Origin: Yersinia mollaretii ATCC 43969
GTDB lineage: Bacteria; Pseudomonadota; Gammaproteobacteria; Enterobacterales; Enterobacteriaceae
Direction: 5' to 3'
Length of the DNA stretch: 64,000 bases
Assembly (NCBI RefSeq): GCF_013282725.1
Contig: NZ_CP054043.1
Span: 3,596,001-3,660,000, forward strand
How positions within the stretch are numbered: position 1 is the stretch's first letter; each line of letters opens with the position of its first letter. Below, one piece after another: positions 9,386-18,291 of the stretch. Below the pieces are notes generated by a model. It searched no databases. It saw only the letters and a program-made list of their open reading frames with translations, and was not told the origin of the DNA. Position numbers and translations under genes: made by a program.

Positions 9386-9605
9386 GCTTCTCCTTGGCAA
9401 ATTGGCCCGCCGTGGCCGTCATGGCGCGTTTTAACATCGGTTCCAGCATCAGCAGCAGTAACCAGCGCAGCGGCTTACGGCTCACATTTTTGACTATCAA
9501 GCCCGCCGCACCGGCGGGGCCATAGGTCAGTGCGACAGTAAAAATAATCTTAATCAATGTGGTGAATACTACACCTGCACGTCTACGGGCGGAATTATTG
9601 TTCAT
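9366..9605 (-). CDS. pspD: Phage shock protein D
   Basis: Small 79-aa membrane-associated protein of the psp operon. Two hydrophobic stretches (TTLIKIIFTVALTYGPAGAA and LRWLLLLMLEPML) flank a basic loop. The N-terminus MNNNSARRRAGVVF and its place directly after pspC identify it. Its function in the stress response is poorly defined. It overlaps ycjX by 20 bp. Confidence 0.9.
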   Translation of the reverse strand: MNNNSARRRAGVVFTTLIKIIFTVALTYGPAGAAGLIVKNVSRKPLRWLLLLMLEPMLKRAMTATAGQFAKEKHETTAK

Positions 9606-9650
9606 CGCTATGCCCTCCGGCAGGGATGGATATCACGCAGCCGGTCAGTT

Positions 9651-10025
9651 CTACAACTGGCGGAAACGGCTCTCAACCACGAATGTCTCGGAGGTGACAT
9701 AGCGCTCCACTTGGCGTAAGCGCTGCTCTCCGGCACTCAACTCATACTCCAACTGATCCAGCAACTGGCGAGGCGTGGCTTCGCGGTGTTCACTAAAACT
9801 GGCAGCGGGCGCAGGTTCCAGCATAAATGTCAGCACGATATAGGCCGCGATGGTGAACACGAACAGGCCAAAAAATAGGGATAACACCACCATCACCCGA
9901 ATCAATCGCACCGGAATATCAAAATAGTGCGCCAGACCCGCACACACCCCTTTGATCATGCCCTCTTCCGGCACTCGGTACAGTTTTTTGCTGCGTAACC
10001 CATTATTTTTAAACGTATCGCCCAT
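9651..10025 (-). CDS. pspC: Phage shock protein C (inner-membrane regulator)
   Basis: A 124-aa inner-membrane protein with the PspC domain (KLYRVPEEGMIKGVCAGLAHYFDIPVR split over residues ~14-40), then one transmembrane segment (VMVVLSLFFGLFVFTIAAYIVLTFML) and an amphipathic, Leu-rich C-terminal tail. With PspB it senses secretin or membrane stress and pulls PspA away from PspF; in Y. enterocolitica it is also needed to survive secretin mislocalisation. Its start codon overlaps the pspB stop by one base, so the two are coupled. Confidence 0.96.
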   Translation of the reverse strand: MGDTFKNNGLRSKKLYRVPEEGMIKGVCAGLAHYFDIPVRLIRVMVVLSLFFGLFVFTIAAYIVLTFMLEPAPAASFSEHREATPRQLLDQLEYELSAGEQRLRQVERYVTSETFVVESRFRQL

Positions 10026-10252
10026 TATGACTGCCTCCAGTTCGGGTGTTGCGCATCAAGGATCTCTTCCAGTGTCTGGATTCGTTCACGCATCCGGCGA
10101 GCATCATCCGTCAACTGTGACAGGCGCTGCATATCCTGCTGACTGAGTTGAGCGCCGCTTTGCTGGCGATTGCTGTAGTGCAGCCATAACCAAATCGGTG
10201 CCACAAACAGCACAAAAATTGTCAGCGGTATGGCGAGAAATAGGACACTCAT
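10025..10252 (-). CDS. pspB: Phage shock protein B
   Basis: A 75-aa protein with one N-terminal transmembrane helix (LFLAIPLTIFVLFVAPIWLWL) followed by a cytoplasmic helical region (QQDMQRLSQLTDDARRMRER) that is likely to form a coiled coil. It acts with PspC to signal envelope stress to PspA. Length and sequence match the family closely. Confidence 0.96.
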   Translation of the reverse strand: MSVLFLAIPLTIFVLFVAPIWLWLHYSNRQQSGAQLSQQDMQRLSQLTDDARRMRERIQTLEEILDAQHPNWRQS

Positions 10253-10351
10253 TGATTCCCCTTAATTATCTTTGATCGCGGATGTCCGCATTTTCATTAT
10301 GGCAGGCCATCTCTCCCGATGGCCTGTTCAGCGTCTTATCGTAGCGACAAA

Positions 10352-11017
10352 TTACTCAGCTGAATTCATTTTCGCTTTCAATGCGGCCAACTGGTGACTG
10401 ATTTCATCATCGACTTTCAGTTCAGCAAATTGCTGATCCAGCGACTTTTGTTTGCCAACGCCCACCGTTTCAGCTTCGGCTTCCATGTGGTCAATGCGGC
10501 GTTCAAACTGCTCAAAACGAGCCATCGCCTCATCCAGTTTGCCGCTGTCGAGCTGACGGCGAACATCACGGGATGATGCCGCCGCCTGATGACGCAGAGT
10601 CAGCGCTTGCTGTCTGGCGCGGGTTTCGGTCAGCTTACTCTCCAGCTCGGTGATCTCATGTTTCATGCGGCTCAGTGTTTCGTCCACCGTGGCGACTTCG
10701 CGTGTCAGCGTGTCAATCAGCGCGGCGACTTTTTGCTTCTCAATCAGCGCGGCACGGGCCAAATCTTCCTTATCTTTACGCAGCGCCAACTCCGCTTTGT
10801 CCTGCCACTCCTGCTGCTGACTTTCGCTGTGATCAATGCGGCGTAGCAACTGCTTTTTCTCTGCTAATGCGCGAGCAGAGGTTGAGCGAATTTCAACCAG
10901 CGTGTCTTCCATCTCCTGAATCATCAGGCGGACTAACTTCTGCGGGTCTTCCGCTTTATCCAGCAATGTATTGATGTTAGCGTTCACGATATCGGCAAAG
11001 CGCGAAAAAATACCCAT
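10352..11017 (-). CDS. pspA: Phage shock protein A (membrane effector and PspF inhibitor)
   Basis: A 221-aa ESCRT-III/IM30-family protein, almost entirely alpha-helical, with long coiled coils (for example [20 protein letters not shown]). It starts with the amphipathic [20 protein letters not shown], which binds stressed membranes. Unstressed, it inhibits PspF; under stress it forms membrane-bound oligomers that preserve proton motive force. It is the first gene of pspABCD-ycjXF, about 100 bp before pspB, and is driven by the sigma-54 promoter at 11114-11130. Confidence 0.97.
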   Translation of the reverse strand: MGIFSRFADIVNANINTLLDKAEDPQKLVRLMIQEMEDTLVEIRSTSARALAEKKQLLRRIDHSESQQQEWQDKAELALRKDKEDLARAALIEKQKVAALIDTLTREVATVDETLSRMKHEITELESKLTETRARQQALTLRHQAAASSRDVRRQLDSGKLDEAMARFEQFERRIDHMEAEAETVGVGKQKSLDQQFAELKVDDEISHQLAALKAKMNSAE

Positions 11018-11113
11018 AATGACTATCCTCTTTGACTTGTTGGCTCTCTGATCTAATGGCGCTTGGCAACATCCTTAGCACCCCTCAGAGAAATATTCAT
11101 TCACCTAGACAAT

Positions 11114-11130
11114 ATCAAGAGTCGTGCCAA
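11114..11130 (-). promoter_or_regulatory. Sigma-54 promoter of the psp operon
   Basis: On the minus strand the sequence reads TTGGCACG-ACTC-TTGAT. The -24 element is a perfect TGGCACG; the -12 element is TTGAT instead of TTGCA. It lies about 100 bp upstream of pspA, in the pspA-pspF intergenic region. The AT-rich DNA between it and pspF (11131-11237) is where PspF enhancers and an IHF site are expected. Confidence 0.8.
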
Positions 11131-11237
11131 CTTTTAAAAAAGTATAATCATCTGAAAAATAACAATAAAATTTTTTTTGCCTATTTTGAGATAAAATGTA
11201 GAGTGATTATATTAACCAACTATTGGCGAATTTCATC

Positions 11238-12254
11238 ATGAGTGAGCAACTAGAAAACCTATTGGGCGAAGCCAACTCTTTTGTTGAAGTGCTGGAACAA
11301 GTGTCCGGGCTGGCAAAACTGAATAAACCCGTATTGGTGATTGGCGAGCGCGGAACCGGCAAAGAGCTGATTGCCCATCGCCTCCACTATTTATCCCACC
11401 GCTGGCAGGGTCCGTTCATCTCCCTGAACTGCGCGGCGCTCAATGAAAATCTGCTCGATTCTGAACTGTTTGGTCATGAGGCCGGTGCCTTTACCGGTGC
11501 ACAAAAACGCCATCTGGGCCGCTTTGAGCGGGCCGACGGGGGAACCCTGTTTTTAGATGAGCTAGCCACCGCGCCGATGCTGGTGCAGGAGAAGTTATTG
11601 CGGGTGATTGAGTATGGTCATCTGGAGCGCGTCGGCGGGAGCCAGCCGTTGCAAGTGGATGTGCGGCTGGTGTGTGCCACCAATGATAATTTACCCGCGT
11701 TAGCCGCTGCCGGTAAATTCCGCGCCGACCTGCTGGACCGGCTGGCCTTTGATGTGGTGCAACTGCCGCCGCTGCGCGAGCGCCAGCAAGATATCATGCT
11801 GTTGGCTGAACACTTTGCCATCCAGATGTGCCGAGAGCTGGGTTTACCGCTTTTCTCCGGCTTTACCCCCATGGCGAAAGCCCAATTACTGGCCTATCAC
11901 TGGCCGGGCAATGTGCGCGAATTGAAGAATGTGGTTGAGCGCTCAGTGTATCGCCATGGGAATAGCATTCAGCCGCTGGATAATATCATTATCAACCCCT
12001 TCGCTGCCCGACAGAACAGTAAAAATGGTCTTGCCGAGACTCCTGATTCCGAGGTTGGTACGGATGCACACTCCACCCTCCCTACGCTCCCCATCGACCT
12101 CAAACAGTGGCTGCATAATAGCGAGCAGCAGATGTTAAAACAGGCATTGGAACAAGCTCGATTTAACCAGCGCAAGGCGGCGAGTTTACTGGGGCTAACT
12201 TATCATCAGTTACGCGGTATGCTAAAAAAACATGCGCTTTTGGTGGGAGAGTGA
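11238..12254 (+). CDS. pspF: PspF, sigma-54 enhancer-binding activator of the psp operon
   Basis: A 338-aa bacterial enhancer-binding protein that lacks a receiver domain and is controlled by PspA binding. Walker A is GERGTGKE (~35-42), the sigma-54 contact loop GAFTGA is present in GHEAGAFTGAQKR, Walker B is GGTLFLDE, and a Fis-type helix-turn-helix ends the protein (FNQRKAASLLGLTYHQLRGM). The start at 11238 gives the family N-terminus (NLLGEANSF). It is divergent from pspA. The right half of an ERIC element begins immediately at its stop codon. Confidence 0.96.
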   Translation: MSEQLENLLGEANSFVEVLEQVSGLAKLNKPVLVIGERGTGKELIAHRLHYLSHRWQGPFISLNCAALNENLLDSELFGHEAGAFTGAQKRHLGRFERADGGTLFLDELATAPMLVQEKLLRVIEYGHLERVGGSQPLQVDVRLVCATNDNLPALAAAGKFRADLLDRLAFDVVQLPPLRERQQDIMLLAEHFAIQMCRELGLPLFSGFTPMAKAQLLAYHWPGNVRELKNVVERSVYRHGNSIQPLDNIIINPFAARQNSKNGLAETPDSEVGTDAHSTLPTLPIDLKQWLHNSEQQMLKQALEQARFNQRKAASLLGLTYHQLRGMLKKHALLVGE

Positions 12255-12334
12255 GTCCCGATGAGCTTACATCAGTAAGTGATTCGGGTAAGCGAGTGCA
12301 GCTAACGCCGCTGCAGCTTCAAGGGCGAAGGGTA
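12251..12334 (+). repeat. ERIC element, right part only
   Basis: The central palindrome CCCGATGAGCTTACATCAG.../...AGTAAGTGATTCGGG and the right terminus ending CGAAGGGTA match the Yersinia ERIC pattern; the left arm is missing. It begins at the pspF stop codon. Confidence 0.85.
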
Positions 12335-12635
12335 AAAAAAGGGCCAGCACCCGAGCCGGCCTAAACACTGGAAGCAATGTGAGCAATGTCGTGCTTTCCT
12401 ATCAAAAGCCTGAAACTGCTGGCTTTATCCCGAAGAGCAAACTAATGATAATGGTTATCAATAGCAGTTGCAAACAGTTTGTTGAGAATTTTTCTCATTA
12501 CCATACTGATTATGATGGAATTATCATCAATTGCTGCAACAAACAGCAGACGACGCAGTTGTTTTGCTCAATGGATTGGGGGCGATGCCAGATTACGGTA
12601 CACTGAGTCTATTGCTTACTTACTGCGAAGCGTTT
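12255..12635 (+). other. pspF-sapA intergenic region
   Basis: About 380 bp. It contains the ERIC half (to 12334), a terminator-like hairpin whose T-run is on the minus strand (GGCCGGC...GCTGGCC then T7, about 12334-12362), and the Fur-like sites and promoter described at 12446-12507. No separate gene is convincing here. Confidence 0.5.
12446..12507 (+). promoter_or_regulatory. Candidate Fur-controlled promoter upstream of sapA
   Basis: TGATAATGGTTATCA (12446-12460) matches the 7-1-7 Fur model TGATAAT-N-ATTATCA with one change. TGAGAATTTTTCTCA (12483-12497) is a second, weaker match. The second lies between TTGTTG (12479-12484) and CATACT (12502-12507), which are 17 bp apart and could form a sigma-70 promoter about 130 bp before sapA. 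This is pattern matching only. Confidence 0.55.
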
Positions 12636-14288
12636 ATGCGTGCTTTACTCATTTGGATGTTGTCGCTGGCCTGCTTTGCGACCCCCCCACTGGCGCAGTC
12701 TGCTCCGACTGCCCAGTCTGAACAACCGCTGCCAGATATCCGCCAGCGCGGATTTGTCTATTGCGTCAGCGGGATACTGAATACCTTTAACCCACAGATG
12801 GCCAGTAGCGGATTAACCATCGACACATTGGCGGCACAACTTTATGACCGCCTGCTGGATGTTGACCCTTATACTTATCGGTTGATCCCTGAGTTAGCCG
12901 AAAGCTGGCAAGTGCTGGATAATGGGGCCACCTACCGTTTTCATTTACGTAAAGATGTGCCATTCCAAACCACCGATTGGTTTACCCCCACGCGGATGAT
13001 GAATGCCGATGATGTGATATTCAGCTTCCAGCGGGTATTTGATGCGCAGCACCCTTATCATGGCGTGAATGGCGGCGAGTATCCCTATTTCGACAGTTTG
13101 CAATTTGCCGATGCCGTGCAGAGTGTCAAAAAGCTGGATGACTACACCGTTGAATTTAAACTGAAAGCTCCCGATGCCTCCTTCCTCTGGCATTTGGCGA
13201 CTCACTATGCTCCCGTGCTCTCTGCCGAATACGCCGATGTGCTGACCCAAAAAGGCCGCCAAGAACAGATTGACCGCGAACCTGTGGGAACCGGCCCCTT
13301 CCTGTTAAACGAATATCGGTCTGGGCAATATATCCGTCTGTTCCGTAACAGTGACTACTGGAAAGGCTTACCGCGTATGCCGCAGGTGGTGATTGATCTG
13401 GGTGCTGGTGGCACAGGCCGTCTATCCAAATTACTGACCGGTGAATGTGATGTGCTGGCCTATCCCGCTGCCAGCCAATTATCCATTCTACGCGATGACC
13501 CTCGCCTGCGCCTGACACTGCGCCCTGGAATGAATGTCGCCTATCTGGCGTTTAATACCCGTAAGCCGCCGCTGAATGATCAACGAGTGCGACAGGCCAT
13601 TGCTTTATCGATTAACAACCAACGATTGATGCAATCAATTTATTACGGCACGGCAGAAACCGCCGCCTCTATTTTACCTCGTGCATCATGGGCTTATGAC
13701 AATCAGGCGCAGGTGACCGAATATAATCCGGAAAAAGCCAAAGCGATCCTCAAAGATCTCGGGCTGACGAAATTGCAGCTCAATTTGTGGGTACCAACGG
13801 CGTCGCAATCCTATAATCCCAGCCCGTTAAAGACCGCAGAGCTGATTCAAGCGGATCTGGCGCAAGTGGGCATTACCGTCAATATCGTGCCGGTCGAAGG
13901 GCGTTTTCAGGAAGCCCGCTTGATGGAGATGAACCACGATCTAACCCTTTCTGGCTGGTCAACCGACAGTAATGACCCAGACAGTTTCTTCCGCCCGCTG
14001 TTAAGCTGCGCGGCAATTCGTTCGCAAACAAACTATGCTCACTGGTGTGACCCTGAGTTTGATGAGTTGCTGCAAAAAGCATTGCGCTCTCAGCAGTTGT
14101 CGTCGCGCATTGAATATTATCAGCAGGCTCAGCGTATTCTGGAGCAGCAACTGCCGCTGCTGCCGTTAGCCTCATCACTGCGACTACAGGCATACCGTTA
14201 CGATATTAAAGGTTTGGTGTTAAGCCCGTTTGGCAATTCCTCTTTTGCCGGCGTATTCCGCGAGAGCGATGAGGGCAAAAAACCATGA
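12636..14288 (+). CDS. sapA: Periplasmic peptide-binding protein SapA
   Basis: Solute-binding component of the Sap ABC transporter, linked to resistance to antimicrobial peptides. From 12636 it is 550 aa (E. coli 547). [20 protein letters not shown] is a plausible signal peptide, followed by the SapA signature [23 protein letters not shown]_bac_5 features run through the rest ([29 protein letters not shown]). The frame is open back to a TTG at 12531. ATG 12585 has a better G-rich sequence upstream (GGGGGCG) but would bury the signal peptide, so I prefer 12636. Its stop overlaps sapB by 4 bp. Confidence 0.94.
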   Translation: MRALLIWMLSLACFATPPLAQSAPTAQSEQPLPDIRQRGFVYCVSGILNTFNPQMASSGLTIDTLAAQLYDRLLDVDPYTYRLIPELAESWQVLDNGATYRFHLRKDVPFQTTDWFTPTRMMNADDVIFSFQRVFDAQHPYHGVNGGEYPYFDSLQFADAVQSVKKLDDYTVEFKLKAPDASFLWHLATHYAPVLSAEYADVLTQKGRQEQIDREPVGTGPFLLNEYRSGQYIRLFRNSDYWKGLPRMPQVVIDLGAGGTGRLSKLLTGECDVLAYPAASQLSILRDDPRLRLTLRPGMNVAYLAFNTRKPPLNDQRVRQAIALSINNQRLMQSIYYGTAETAASILPRASWAYDNQAQVTEYNPEKAKAILKDLGLTKLQLNLWVPTASQSYNPSPLKTAELIQADLAQVGITVNIVPVEGRFQEARLMEMNHDLTLSGWSTDSNDPDSFFRPLLSCAAIRSQTNYAHWCDPEFDELLQKALRSQQLSSRIEYYQQAQRILEQQLPLLPLASSLRLQAYRYDIKGLVLSPFGNSSFAGVFRESDEGKKP

Positions 14289-15250
14289 TTATCTTCACGT
14301 TACGGCGACTACTACTGTTGGTGATCACCCTATTTATGTTGTCACTGGTCAGTTTTAGCCTGAGCTATTTCACCCCTCATGCGCCGCTAAACGGTGTGGC
14401 GCTGCTGGATGCCTATCGTTTCTATTTCAGCAGCCTGCTTCAGTGGGATTTCGGTGTCTCCAGCATTAACGGCCAGCCCATCAGCGAGCAGCTACGTGAA
14501 GCCTTCCCAGCCACCATGGAGCTATGTGTTCTGGCCTTCTCATTGGCACTGTTTATTGGTATTCCACTGGGGATTATTGCTGGTGTGATGCGCGGTAAAT
14601 GGGCCGACATCGCCATCAGCACTGTCGCATTGGTCGGTTTCTCGATTCCGGTCTTCTGGCTGGCACTGCTGCTGATGCTGTTCTTTTCGCTGCATTTGGG
14701 TTGGTTGCCAGTCTCGGGCCGCTATGATCTTCTGTATCAGGTGAAACCCGTCACCGGGCTGGCCTTGGTGGATGCTTGGCTCTCGCCCTCACCCTATCGC
14801 GAAGAGATGATGCTCAGCGCGATTCAGCATATGATCCTGCCGATCACCGCACTGGCCGTCGCCCCAACCACCGAGGTGATTCGCCTGATGCGCACCAGCA
14901 CCGATGAGGTTATCGGCCAGAACTACATTAAAGCGGCGGCAACACGGGGTTTATCACGCTTCACCATTATCCGCCGCCATGTGCTGCATAATGCCTTGCC
15001 GCCGATCATTCCGAAATTGGGGTTGCAGTTCTCTACCATGCTGACGCTGGCAATGATCACCGAGGTGGTCTTTAACTGGCCGGGGCTGGGCCGTTGGCTG
15101 ATTAATGCCATTCGTCAACAAGATTACGCCGCGATATCCGCTGGCGTGATGGTCGTCGGTTCGTTGGTCATCGTCATTAACGTCCTGTCAGATATTATCG
15201 GCGCAATGATGACGCCGCTAAAGCATAAGGAGTGGTATGCCCTTCGATAA
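14285..15250 (+). CDS. sapB: Sap transporter permease SapB
   Basis: A 321-aa inner-membrane permease of the DppB/OppB type with about six transmembrane segments. The first is [21 protein letters not shown], and the EAA-type loop reads [31 protein letters not shown], here split as a recognisable coupling-helix motif near residues 218-248. It is coupled to sapA by a 4-bp overlap and overlaps sapC by 14 bp. In E. coli SapBCDF has been reported to export putrescine, so the transport role may be broader than peptide uptake. Confidence 0.95.
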   Translation: MIIFTLRRLLLLVITLFMLSLVSFSLSYFTPHAPLNGVALLDAYRFYFSSLLQWDFGVSSINGQPISEQLREAFPATMELCVLAFSLALFIGIPLGIIAGVMRGKWADIAISTVALVGFSIPVFWLALLLMLFFSLHLGWLPVSGRYDLLYQVKPVTGLALVDAWLSPSPYREEMMLSAIQHMILPITALAVAPTTEVIRLMRTSTDEVIGQNYIKAAATRGLSRFTIIRRHVLHNALPPIIPKLGLQFSTMLTLAMITEVVFNWPGLGRWLINAIRQQDYAAISAGVMVVGSLVIVINVLSDIIGAMMTPLKHKEWYALR

Positions 15251-16127
15251 TGTCTACCGCGAAAAGAAAATGCCCAGCCCATTGCTCTATACTTGGCGGC
15301 TTTTCTATGGGGATGCCTTGGCGATGGTGGGGTTCTACGGCGTGCTGGCCTTGCTGTTGCTCTGTCTGCTGGGCAGCACAATTGCCCCCTATGCGCTCGA
15401 CCAACAGTTTCTCGGCTACCAACTGCTTCCGCCCTCTTGGTCACGCTATGGCAATGTTTCATTCTTCCTTGGCACGGACGATCTGGGCCGCGATATCTTA
15501 AGTCGCTTATTAGCTGGTACCGCCTCAACTTATGGCTCCGCGCTGCTGGTGACCGTCGCGGCGGCGCTATGTGGCGTGGTGCTCGGTGTCTTTGCGGGTA
15601 TCACCCACGGTTTTCGTTCAGCCATTCTTAATCATGTGCTGGATACTTTGCTCTCCATTCCGTCGCTGCTGTTGGCGATTATTGTGGTCGCCTTTGTTGG
15701 CCCCAGTTTAGAACATGCCATGTTCGCGGTCTGGCTGGCCCTATTGCCGCGAATGGTTCGCACCATTTATAGCGCTGTGCATGATGAGTTGGATAAAGAG
15801 TATGTGATCGCCGCCCGTCTGGATGGTGCCTCGACTCCCCATATTCTGGCTTATGCCATCTTCCCCAATATTGCCGCGGTGTTGGTCACTGAGTTCACCC
15901 GTGCACTGTCGATGGCCATTTTGGATATTGCGGCACTGGGTTTTCTGGATTTAGGGGCGCAACTGCCCTCACCAGAGTGGGGGGCGATGCTCGGGGACTC
16001 TCTGGATTTAGTCTATGTCGCTCCTTGGACGGTGATGCTACCGGGTGCCGCTATTCTGATTAGCGTGCTGCTGGTGAATCTGTTAGGTGATGGTATGCGT
16101 CGTGCAATTAATGCAGGGGTGGAATAA
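15237..16127 (+). CDS. sapC: Sap transporter permease SapC
   Basis: A 296-aa permease of the DppC/OppC type. It has an N-terminal transmembrane helix ([22 protein letters not shown]), then the periplasmic [14 protein letters not shown] motif of the OppC N-terminal region, then five more helices and an EAA-like loop ([24 protein letters not shown], around 182-205). It starts inside sapB and its TAA shares one base with the sapD ATG (TAATG), so the operon is translationally coupled. Confidence 0.95.
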   Translation: MPFDNVYREKKMPSPLLYTWRLFYGDALAMVGFYGVLALLLLCLLGSTIAPYALDQQFLGYQLLPPSWSRYGNVSFFLGTDDLGRDILSRLLAGTASTYGSALLVTVAAALCGVVLGVFAGITHGFRSAILNHVLDTLLSIPSLLLAIIVVAFVGPSLEHAMFAVWLALLPRMVRTIYSAVHDELDKEYVIAARLDGASTPHILAYAIFPNIAAVLVTEFTRALSMAILDIAALGFLDLGAQLPSPEWGAMLGDSLDLVYVAPWTVMLPGAAILISVLLVNLLGDGMRRAINAGVE

Positions 16128-17119
16128 TGCCGTTACTTGATATTCGTAACCTCACCATTGAATTTATGACCGCCGAAGGGATGGTTAAAGCGGTTGACCG
16201 CATCAGTATGACCCTGACCGAGGGTGAAGTACGTGGCTTGGTGGGTGAGTCTGGTTCAGGTAAGAGCCTGATTGCCAAGGCGATCTGTGGTGTCAGCAAA
16301 GATAACTGGCGCATCACGGCTGACCGTTTTCGCTTTGATGATATCGACCTGCTGCAACTCACCCCACGTCAGCGGCGTAAGGTGATCGGCCATAATATTT
16401 CGATGATTTTCCAAGAGCCGCAATCCTGTCTGGACCCCTCAGAAAACATGGGTCAACAGCTGATTCAAGCCATCCCAGGCTGGACCTACAAAGGCCGTTG
16501 GTGGCAGCGTTTTCATTGGCGCAAACGGCGGGCCATAGAGTTGCTGCACCGTGTGGGGATCAAAGACCATAAAGATATTATGCGCAGCTACCCCTATGAG
16601 CTGACCGAGGGCGAGTGCCAAAAAGTGATGATTGCTATCGCGCTAGCTAACCAGCCACGGTTGCTGATTGCCGATGAGCCAACCAATGCGATGGAACCCA
16701 CTACACAGGCGCAGATTTTCCGTCTACTGGCGCGGTTAAATCAGAATAACAACACCACGATATTGCTGATCAGCCATGATTTACAAATGATGAGTAAGTG
16801 GGCGAATCGGGTTAACGTGCTCTATTGCGGTCAAACGGTGGAGAGTGCCGAGTGTGAAGATCTGCTGGCAACCCCCCACCACCCTTATACTCAGGCGCTG
16901 ATCCGCTCGATGCCCGATTTTGGTCGTTCACTGCCCCATAAAAGCCGCCTGAATACGTTACCGGGAGCTATTCCGTCGCTGGAACATTTGCCTATCGGTT
17001 GCCGCCTCGGGCCGCGCTGCCCCTATGCGCAGAAAACCTGCATTGAAACGCCGCGTTTGCGATTGGTGAAAAGTCACGCCTTTGCCTGCCACTTCCCCTT
17101 AAATCTGGAGGAGCAATAA
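16127..17119 (+). CDS. sapD: Sap transporter ATP-binding protein SapD
   Basis: A 330-aa ABC ATPase. Walker A is GESGSGKSL and Walker B LLIADEP. The signature motif is degenerate, LTEGECQ in place of LSGGQ, and the D-loop reads NAMEP rather than SALD; I recall E. coli SapD sharing these departures. The C-terminal oligopeptide-transporter extension contains a Cys cluster ([14 protein letters not shown]) typical of OppD/DppD proteins and possibly an Fe-S site. One-base overlaps with sapC and sapF mark it as mid-operon. Confidence 0.95.
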   Translation: MPLLDIRNLTIEFMTAEGMVKAVDRISMTLTEGEVRGLVGESGSGKSLIAKAICGVSKDNWRITADRFRFDDIDLLQLTPRQRRKVIGHNISMIFQEPQSCLDPSENMGQQLIQAIPGWTYKGRWWQRFHWRKRRAIELLHRVGIKDHKDIMRSYPYELTEGECQKVMIAIALANQPRLLIADEPTNAMEPTTQAQIFRLLARLNQNNNTTILLISHDLQMMSKWANRVNVLYCGQTVESAECEDLLATPHHPYTQALIRSMPDFGRSLPHKSRLNTLPGAIPSLEHLPIGCRLGPRCPYAQKTCIETPRLRLVKSHAFACHFPLNLEEQ

Positions 17120-17934
17120 TGGCCGAGACCCTGCTCGAAGTCCGTAACCTGAGTAAAACCTTCCGCTATCGCACCGGACTATTTCGTCGGCAACATGTCG
17201 AGGCGGTGAAATCCGTCAGTTTTACCTTGCGTGAAGGCCAGACACTGGCGGTCATCGGTGAAAATGGATCCGGTAAATCCACCTTGGCGAAAATGCTGTC
17301 AGGTATGATTGAACCCACAGCCGGTGAGCTGCTGATTGACGAGCACCCGTTGGTCTATGGTGACTATGGTTACCGCAGTCAGCGCATCCGCATGATTTTT
17401 CAAGACCCTAGCACCTCACTGAACCCACGTCAGCGCGTCGGGCAACTGCTGGATGCGCCGCTGAAACTGAATACCAATTTAGATGCTGCCGCTCGCGAGC
17501 AGCGCATCTATCAGACTCTACGACAAGTGGGGCTACTACCTGATCACGCTAACTATTACCCTCATATGTTGGCATCAGGTCAGAAGCAGCGTATTGCTCT
17601 GGCGCGGGCGCTGATTCTGCAACCCAAAGTGATTGTTGCCGATGAGGCGCTGGCGGCGCTGGATATGTCCATGCGCTCACAGATTATCAACCTGATGCTG
17701 GAACTACAGGAAAAGCACGGCATATCCTATATCTATGTCACCCAGCACTTGGGCATGATGAAACATATTAGTGATCAGGTGATTGTGATGCATGAGGGCG
17801 AAGTGGTGGAGCGCGGTAGCACCGCAGAAGTGCTGGCATCCCCGCTGCATGACCTGACTAAGCGCCTAATCTCCAGCCATTTTGGTGAAGCATTAACTGC
17901 TGATGCTTGGCGGCGGGATGTCGGTCATTTTTAG
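17119..17934 (+). CDS. sapF: Sap transporter ATP-binding protein SapF
   Basis: A 271-aa ABC ATPase of the OppF/DppF type and last gene of sapABCDF. Walker A is GENGSGKSTL, the Q-loop is FQDPSTSLNPRQ, the signature is LASGQKQRIALARA, and Walker B is VIVADEALAALD. The signature motif is nearer canonical than in SapD, so the SapD/SapF pair may be functionally asymmetric. A hairpin follows the stop. Confidence 0.95.
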   Translation: MAETLLEVRNLSKTFRYRTGLFRRQHVEAVKSVSFTLREGQTLAVIGENGSGKSTLAKMLSGMIEPTAGELLIDEHPLVYGDYGYRSQRIRMIFQDPSTSLNPRQRVGQLLDAPLKLNTNLDAAAREQRIYQTLRQVGLLPDHANYYPHMLASGQKQRIALARALILQPKVIVADEALAALDMSMRSQIINLMLELQEKHGISYIYVTQHLGMMKHISDQVIVMHEGEVVERGSTAEVLASPLHDLTKRLISSHFGEALTADAWRRDVGHF

Positions 17935-18291
17935 CGCATGAATGAGGCTGCTGACCCCCGCGAGTCACCGAGCGGCAGCCTTCCTCCCTTAGCCAGTTAT
18001 TGACTAACGTAACAACATTTTTGTTATATATAATAATATGTTATTACTTTTAGTTATGGATTATGGTTTAACATTATTTTATCTCGCCAACTCAATCAGC
18101 AATGATATCCACTGTGTTCATTCCATAAAATAACAGGATATCTTGCCGATGTTGATACCGACCCCTTTGCTCTGCTCCCGGTCCGATACCGCCCTTGCCG
18201 CCCCCCATTCACTGCTGATATCTCCACGGGCGATGCTTACCCCACATCTATCCTTAACCCTGACGCGTTGCTGTCCCTAACGGAGGTCATT
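17935..18291 (+). other. sapF downstream hairpin and intergenic DNA
   Basis: A GC-rich hairpin GGCTGC...GCAGCC (17946-17980) directly follows sapF and may end its transcript, although only a short T/C run follows. The rest is AT-rich and presumably holds the promoter of the next gene. No gene is seen. Confidence 0.45.
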
